This document shows, piece by piece, positions 7,083 to 11,706 of a DNA stretch of 11,706 nt. Both the position numbers and the translations under genes were made by a program. The notes under the pieces were generated by a model. It was not told where the DNA came from and ran no database searches. It saw only the letters and a list, made by a program, of their open reading frames with translations. This stretch comes from Echinostoma caproni (lineage: Eukaryota > Platyhelminthes > Trematoda > Plagiorchiida > Echinostomatidae), in contig UZAN01000258.1 in NCBI GenBank assembly GCA_900618425.1, forward strand, positions 1 to 11,706, in the 5' to 3' direction. The first letter of the stretch is position 1. Each line of letters starts with the position of its first letter.

Positions 7083-7440
7083 TACACAGTGTTATATCGA
7101 TTTGGTTTTCTTCAGAAGATATCTCACCAAGGTATTCGGAATGTATAGATCAAAGGTACTCTGACACAGGGACAAATCTTTGTTTCCATGGAATAGGATT
7201 AAAATGTCTCCATCCTATACCTGATTAGTTATTGCTAGTAGTAAGCACACTTTTCATATATTCCAACTCCACTGCGGCTCAAACCTTTCAATGGTTGTTG
7301 GTTCAACGTATTGACCATTTGACCTATCAGAACTGGTTCCTATCAGGGGGTCATCCGTCAACAACACATTATGCAACTGATCGATACGTATCCGACCAGC
7401 GCTAAACTCACTGTTCAATACATACCGAAACACTTCTTAA
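7083..7440. other. Stretch without a recognised gene
   Basis: No motif could be assigned. It may include decayed sequence upstream of the endonuclease-like relic at 7440-7683, but no residue pattern was convincing. Confidence 0.4.
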
Positions 7441-7683
7441 AATGGTGTATTTATCTTTTCCTATTAATTACACAGGTACTAGCCGTATACCAAATCTTTG
7501 CACATTTACCTCAAAATCGGAATTATCTCCTTCTGGACAATCAATTCATATTCTCTGTGTCAACTTGACTAGCCTCTACAGCTGTTCAAAAGGAACTGAA
7601 AATACTTTCATTGAAATGCTCTGGATCGAACATTTATCACTGAATAAAGCTTGCAGCAATCTGTTATATAGGCCGAAGTAAAT
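7440..7683 (+). pseudogene. Possible relic of a CR1-like retrotransposon endonuclease domain
   Basis: The frame beginning near 7442 ('MVYLSFPINYTGTSRIPNLC') ends with 'ENTFIEMLWIEHLSLNKACS' and 'NLLYRPK', stopping at 7679-7681. The spacing of IE.LWIE and LLYRP resembles the endonuclease of CR1/Jockey-like elements, where a W(I/C)E strand is followed by (I/V)YRPP about 15 residues later. The later GDFN block could not be found, and the lengths are short. An acceptor-like tract ending in ACACAG near 7475 offers an alternative reading as an exon. Orientation matches the reverse transcriptase relic at 2590-3300, but nothing shows they belong to the same insertion. Confidence 0.35.
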
Positions 7684-8054
7684 TAGATATGAAATTACCT
7701 GTCAAATTTTATAGACTACATGATAATTTAAGAGGTCATTCCTCCTCATATTTGGACATTGATGTATTTTGCTGTTGGTTTTTTACCATCATCCTGTATG
7801 CCCTCAATTTTCACAGCTTCGGAAATAAACATTAAAGCCTAGACTCAACTCACTGTCATAAGGTGTGAATGACCTTTACCATATTCTACGAGATAAGACT
7901 GATAAATGGAGGTCAACTGGATTTTTCTACTTGCAAGTTTAAACAGCTGGTCTGATCTGGGATTTACAAAGAAATTACCCTCCCGGTTGTCCTTAAGCAT
8001 CAGTACCGACGCTTGGTTTAAATAGGTTCTCAATATTTCCTCTATTATTTATAG
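7684..8054. other. AT-rich stretch without a recognised gene
   Basis: Only short unconvincing open frames are present (for example 7845-8033 minus). Its 3' end carries a good polypyrimidine tract and TTTATAG, treated with the candidate exon at 8055. Confidence 0.4.
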
Positions 8055-8085
8055 TTTCACTGATCCACGCAGTCCATGGAGAGCG
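8055..8085 (+). other. Candidate 31-nt micro-exon
   Basis: An acceptor-like tract (TTTCCTCTATTATTTATAG, ending at 8054) and a donor GTGAGT (8086-8091) bracket 31 nt. With one base completing a codon from an upstream exon, it reads 'FTDPRSPWRA' and leaves phase 0, which fits the start of the candidate exon at 8834. Micro-exons are common in schistosomes, but no transcript supports this and no upstream exon was found. Confidence 0.2.
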
Positions 8086-8833
8086 GTGAGTGATTCACGA
8101 TTGAAAATGTGAAAAGCCCTTGTCAGTATCAGTTCCTATCACAAAGATTTGATAGATTTCTAGGCTGCTTTTGTTTTCGGTGGGACATCTTCACATGCAT
8201 TTTCTTTCGACTGACGTTCTGGCTCAACATTCAAGGTTATTGATTCTGTGCGTATGTTACTAGATTTTAAATCGAATTAAGCATTGATTTTAGTCACCTT
8301 GGAAAGTAGAATTGCATTATCTTCGTGAAGCATGTCTGATTATGCATGTTGGAACCCATAAAAATGCTAATCAAAAACATCAATTCTGGGGAAGTAAAAA
8401 GAATGATTAAAACGTTATGGAGAATGCTGAGCTATATCCCAGATTACTGAAAGTCCGTGTCATTCCAAGTTCTGGTGCAAACTTTAGGTAAAACCACGGA
8501 CAGTAATCTACTGATATTCTCACAAATTTTATGAGTCATATTATCCTGAATGTTAAAAGAGGAATGAATACCGTTAAGGATGTGCGGTTTGAATCCAAAT
8601 CATTATATCGTAAATTAAAATTTCGTTCCATCTTTCTTGATCAAAGTAAATAATACTTTGAAGACGATTGTTGATTATTACAATGAATGCAACACAATGC
8701 AACATTGCAAGAATAGATTGAAAAAATCGTCTGTTACAATCAGAGTTTGCTAACGTAATGTGTCGAGCGAAAATTATAATATGCAAAAACTAGCTAAGAC
8801 CCTGTAGCATCACTCTGTTTTAGCAATTTATAG
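8086..8833. other. Non-coding stretch, possible intron
   Basis: No ORF or retroelement motif was recognised. The stretch runs from the GTGAGT donor at 8086 to an acceptor-like CAATTTATAG ending at 8833, so it could be one intron if the flanking candidate exons are real. Confidence 0.3.
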
Positions 8834-8980
8834 GTGGAAATTTCGGGGCCACCAATGCAATGCTATGAAGAATTACAATCCATAGAGAAAAACCTCGACA
8901 TGTTGGTGGGAGGGAGAATAAAATGCGATGAGGAAGAGCTCTGGACGAAGAACAACAAGAACAAATCAAGAAATGATTAG
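8834..8980 (+). CDS. Candidate terminal exon, unidentified
   Basis: Immediately after an acceptor-like CTCTGTTTTAGCAATTTATAG, a frame of 48 codons opens in phase 0 and ends with a TAG at 8978-8980. It reads 'VEISGPPMQCYEELQSIEKN', then 'LDMLVGGRIKCDEEELW' and a basic Asn/Lys-rich end. The charged, helix-like composition differs from the random frames nearby. An in-frame stop lies in the acceptor itself, so this could only be an exon and not an ORF start. No AATAAA follows closely; another acceptor-like tract (GGTTTTGTTTTACAG) ends near 9025. The family is not recognised. Confidence 0.25.
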   Translation: MEISGPPMQCYEELQSIEKNLDMLVGGRIKCDEEELWTKNNKNKSRND

Positions 8981-9344
8981 CTCTTAAAAAGAGACAATTT
9001 GCTTTTATGGTTTTGTTTTACAGCCTGTAACTTTCATTTATATGAAAAAAGATTTATTTGAGCTAAACAACGAGAGAGGGAAGGGTCACTGAGTCGGTGA
9101 ACCACTCCACTTCCGTGACACTTGAACTGTTCTAAGCACTATGTTATTTGTTTCCCTTCATCCAGGTGGGTGTGAATTCCTGAATCAAAGTTCGCTGCTT
9201 GCACAATTTAGGTTTTAAATATAGATGCTGATGTCATCGGCAGTTAGTGAAAACCAAAATGGTATCGCTCTCTAAAGCGGTGACTATACCCGTTTACTAG
9301 TTGTGAAGACCCAATTCATGTAAACGAAGTGCCACTTATCTACC

Positions 9345-9359
9345 AAGTGCTGAGCACTT
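9345..9359. repeat. Short palindrome
   Basis: AAGTGCT and AGCACTT flank a single G. Further AAGTG/CACTT motifs lie just upstream (near 9326-9336), making a small cluster. Chance is possible. Confidence 0.5.
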
Positions 9360-9426
9360 CATTTTGACACATCCAAACTACAACCACTAATCAATATTTC
9401 ACTCTGGATTTTTAATATGCATCTTG

Positions 9427-9445
9427 CTGAGTTTACCGAACTCAG
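9427..9445. repeat. Perfect 7-bp hairpin
   Basis: CTGAGTT at 9427-9433 and AACTCAG at 9439-9445 pair exactly around a 5-nt loop. It has no known role and no nearby gene to relate to. Confidence 0.5.
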
Positions 9446-10180
9446 TCGGATTCACGTTTTCAACTTTTTCTGGTCAACTAACCACCATTTAATGAATTTT
9501 GCTCTCACGTTTGCCCATGAAAACATCCCACAACACCCAATACAGAACCCTCCAAAGATTCCTCGAGGCTTGTGCTTCTGGAATCTACTCCCGACGCTAC
9601 AAATGAGATTCGCGTTGCATAATATCCCAAACTGTTTCTCGTTCCGTTTGACATGAAATATTTACCTAATCACTATTTTGTACAGACGTGACCTGTGACC
9701 ATCAGGAACACGTGCTTGAAATAGTAAGCCTAAACCTGAGAGCTCATTTGATTTGATACTCAGCATGTTCCAAAACTTAATAACTTGACACAAGAATTGT
9801 GCCATAGAGACAGATTTTGCAGTAGTAAAAAGCCAATAAAAAAGAGCGTTCATCGTTCGATCGGTAAAATGCTTGTATACATATCGAGGGTAATAAATGT
9901 GCCATTTCATTTTGTTGTTATTAAAAACGTCAAACATTTGATGAAATTTACCGATTGCTACCAAGCTTTTCATTCGTCATTGTTTGTAGAAGAGAAAAAT
10001 GTGTAACCTATAGTCTAGAAACAAGTAAATTAGAAGTAGGCAAACGGTAGAGGATGAAAGCTTCTGGATATCTGGTGCAGTTTTGCATCTAGTGGAACCA
10101 AACAGCCACCCCACTTGAAGAACAAATCGTGCGGTGCTGACGTGTGATTTATGCAAAACGGCCACTCAAACCGCATCCAA

Positions 10181-10217
10181 GTAAGTTCCTTTTGTTTTCC
10201 GTATGGCCTGTTTATAG
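10181..10217 (+). other. Candidate 37-nt mini-intron
   Basis: It starts with a consensus donor GTAAGT (10181) and ends with a T-rich tract and TTTATAG (10217). Removing it joins two open segments in one frame: 'RTNRAVLTCDLCKTATQTAS' upstream (from a TGA near 10117), and 'ITGNEPPFHPLRSIKPCGSG' downstream, continuing to a TAG at 10333-10335. Introns of about this size occur near the 5' ends of schistosome genes. The joined frame is about 60 codons and unidentified. Confidence 0.25.
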
Positions 10218-10572
10218 GATTACTGGTAATGAACCACCCTTCCATCCTTTGCGTAGCATAAAACCCTGTGGTTCCGGTATACTGCAAGAAGTCTGTCATA
10301 AAGTGAAGTATACGGCCTACGTCAGCTGTGGATAGCATGGGCTGTTATTCTTTACAAAGCCGAGGATTAGCTTTAGTCTCACGTTGAGCGCTTGCGTACC
10401 ACAACTTCTGTGTCCACAGTGCTGAATCGTGGGCCCCGCGTGTTCGCTATACTTTAGGAGAACTTAAGCATCATACAGAAGATCGTTACAAATCATTTAA
10501 ACAGACACATTTTCAGAAAGCTTTAGAGATAGTTTGTGTACATGAGTTTGAGTGCGTGTTTGTGCTTTGCAG
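10218..10572. other. Stretch following the mini-intron candidate
   Basis: The plus-strand frame 'ITGNEPPFHPLRSIKPCGSG' occupies 10218-10335 and overlaps a longer minus-strand open frame (10030-10338) that lacks an ATG at its edge. From 10336 to 10572 nothing was recognised, although 10381-10445 is more GC-rich than its surroundings. Confidence 0.35.
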
Positions 10573-10609
10573 ACTATGTGGGACAAACAAACACTGTGGA
10601 TTGTAAACC
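10573..10609 (+). other. Candidate 37-nt internal exon
   Basis: It is bounded by an acceptor TGTGCTTTGCAG (ending at 10572) and a consensus donor GTAAGT (10610-10615). Two of its three phases are open across it. These are the best paired splice-like signals in the window by eye, but there is no transcript evidence and no partner exon is defined. Confidence 0.2.
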
Positions 10610-10615
10610 GTAAGT

Positions 10616-11209
10616 TCGTGTTAAGCTTCTATATGGGTAGAAGCCGAAAGTTGGACAGAAGCGAACAACTGTCATTGTGGCGAATCCAGAATACCGTGAG
10701 TTCTGGCAGGCATTTCATGTGAAAATCTCTGTGTTGTGCTCGAATGGAGACGGGCAAATCACTCTAACTAACACAGCAAACTGAAACCAGGTGTCATTTC
10801 AATCTGAAAGATAAGGAGGATTTGGGGAATAAAGCATACAGATATATAAAGCAGAAACAATTACCAAAAACAGTCGTATGATTTCGCGAATGCGCTAGCA
10901 ATGATCCCATGAATTTATCCCAAATAGAACAACTTGTATATGACTGAGTCTGTTGTATGCTGTTATCCCAAGTGACATAAATCAACACTTCAGACTGAAT
11001 GATCAAACAATTATTTACAAGTGGAATAGGAAAATAAGCAAACACATTCCATTAGATAAGAGGGGTAAACAGCATATAGATCTCAATATCAAGTCTTCTG
11101 GGAACAAACCAGGCATTGTGCGAGGTATTTGAATTCGGTGGTGCCTTACTTACGTGTGGCATCTCTTCGTGAAATTACTGCTTCAGAAAGCCCAGAGTAA
11201 AATATCAAA
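10616..11209. other. AT-rich stretch without a recognised gene
   Basis: An 83-codon minus-strand frame (10794-11045) shows hydrophobic composition only. A TATATAAA-like string lies near 10841-10849 without a gene to serve. No retroelement motif was seen. Confidence 0.4.
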
Positions 11210-11518
11210 TCAAATCTTCTAATTATCTAGGTTTTGTTTTATTCGACAGTTCCACACTCTTGATTTTTCCTAATTTTTTCGTACATGACAAAAGGTTTCC
11301 GACTTTTACCTATTCTCAGTTTCGGTTTTAGTTTGAACAACCGGTAACGATTCATTTTGTGCGCCCGTTTTGGTTGCTGTCTTTTAGCTGCCCTTTCGGA
11401 TGAAACGGTAAGCAAAGACAGCGAGGTTGAAAGTACAGTCGAAGAGAAAATTGAAAAATCGAGTAAACTATGGCTGTAAAAAGATTGAGAAGATGCACGA
11501 ACGTCACTGTTTGCGACA
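11210..11518 (-). other. Probable 3' UTR of the right-edge non-LTR retrotransposon
   Basis: This stretch lies directly downstream, on the minus strand, of the stop at 11519-11521. It includes an AATAAA at 11238-11243 on that strand. The 3' limit is a guess. A minus-strand frame at 11352-11543 overlaps the retrotransposon ORF end in another frame and is judged spurious. Confidence 0.35.
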
Positions 11519-11706
11519 CTATATATACTGTGTCTCTAAACATCGATTACGATCATTCCGAGGTGTCCACCCAGGGAGCCTAACGGGACCCATGTGATCG
11601 AGTCTCCTCAATAGGGTTTTCACATTCTGGTGCCAGGTTTTAATTTCATTATCCTTGGATTTATTCCACTCACTACCTGTCTCGACGAACATCGCTCGCC
11701 GTGGCA
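11519..11706 (-). CDS. C-terminal end of an RTE-like retrotransposon ORF, cut by the right edge
   Basis: The frame is open from the window edge (first full codon at 11704) to a TAG at 11519-11521, 61 codons with no stop. It contains 'RRAMFVETGSEWNK', then 'KTWHQNVKTLLRRLDHMGPV' and 'RLPGWTPRNDRNRCLETQ'. The order TWH....L......G..RLPGW.PRD....WLET is the C-terminal signature of RTE-type non-LTR elements in trematodes. The usual 'DMA.NR.QW' end is absent and the frame stops after 'LETQYI', so a point mutation or frameshift has probably shortened it. The element runs in the same orientation as the one at 1070-2150 but is a separate copy. Most of it lies outside the window. Confidence 0.7.
   Translation of the reverse strand, partial: PRRAMFVETGSEWNKSKDNEIKTWHQNVKTLLRRLDHMGPVRLPGWTPRNDRNRCLETQYI

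Larger units (their letters stand above)
8981..10180. other. AT-rich stretch without a recognised gene
   Basis: Open frames on both strands overlap each other (9417-9656 plus, 9785-10006 plus, 9662-9973 minus) and none has a motif I can name. Small perfect inverted repeats are present at 9345-9359 (AAGTGCT-G-AGCACTT) and 9427-9445 (CTGAGTT-TACCG-AACTCAG). No retroelement protein signature was found. Confidence 0.45.

Noticed and set aside
9417..9656. 79-codon plus-strand ORF
   Set aside because: No motif, splice or polyadenylation support.
9662..9973. 103-codon minus-strand ORF with a true ATG
   Set aside because: No recognisable motif, overlaps a plus-strand frame, and its length is within chance for AT-rich DNA of this size.
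10030..10338. 102-codon minus-strand frame
   Set aside because: No ATG at its edge, no motif, and it is antisense to the mini-intron candidate. Neither strand is proven.
10576..10602. 'YVGQTN' in one frame, resembling the second GIY-YIG motif
   Set aside because: No VY/GIY strand precedes it and no PLE-like sequence surrounds it, so it looks coincidental.
1..11706. Prokaryotic features (operons, CRISPR, IS elements, rRNA, tRNA)
   Set aside because: None was seen, and the sequence character is eukaryotic throughout.

Overview
The window looks like accessory or intergenic DNA from a eukaryote: AT-rich, no long ORF, no operon structure, and littered with decayed retroelements. The retroelement protein fragments read most like those of parasitic flatworms (trematodes, probably a schistosome). 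That identification rests on remembered family resemblance, not on a search. No intact gene of known function is visible. Almost all coding signal is broken by stops and frameshifts and had to be followed across frames.

Layout. 1-428: nothing firm. 429-800 (-): an open frame with two hydrophobic segments, possibly a terminal exon. 821-1165 (+): an unidentified coding-like relic. About 1070-2150 (-): the 5' part of an RTE-like non-LTR retrotransposon (leader plus endonuclease domain; GDFN and SDH motifs kept, many stops). About 2590-3300 (+): a reverse transcriptase relic of a second, CR1/Jockey-like non-LTR element (PQGS and FADD motifs). 3300-5895: AT-rich, no gene recognised.

5908-6845 is the best-defined and most interesting object: a 5'-truncated Penelope-like element (PLE). 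It has a GIY-YIG endonuclease relic, inverted flanking repeats of about 130 bp, a 41-bp tail and a 12-bp target-site duplication. Its right flanking repeat carries a complete minimal hammerhead-ribozyme motif in the sense orientation. The left inverted repeat carries a decayed copy on the other strand. Removing the insertion and one duplication joins the flanks in one reading frame (5896-5919 plus 6846-7082), so the PLE may have split a short ORF.

7440-7683 (+) is a weak endonuclease-like relic. 7684-11200 has no recognisable gene but holds splice-like signals: a 31-nt candidate micro-exon (8055-8085), a candidate terminal exon (8834-8980), a 37-nt candidate mini-intron (10181-10217) and a 37-nt candidate exon (10573-10609). 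Very short exons and introns are well known in schistosomes, but none of these is proven. 11519-11706 (-) is the C-terminal end of another RTE-like ORF running in from beyond the right edge, probably with its 3' UTR at about 11210-11518.

The pieces do not work together as a pathway. They record repeated insertion and decay of at least three retroelement classes in both orientations.
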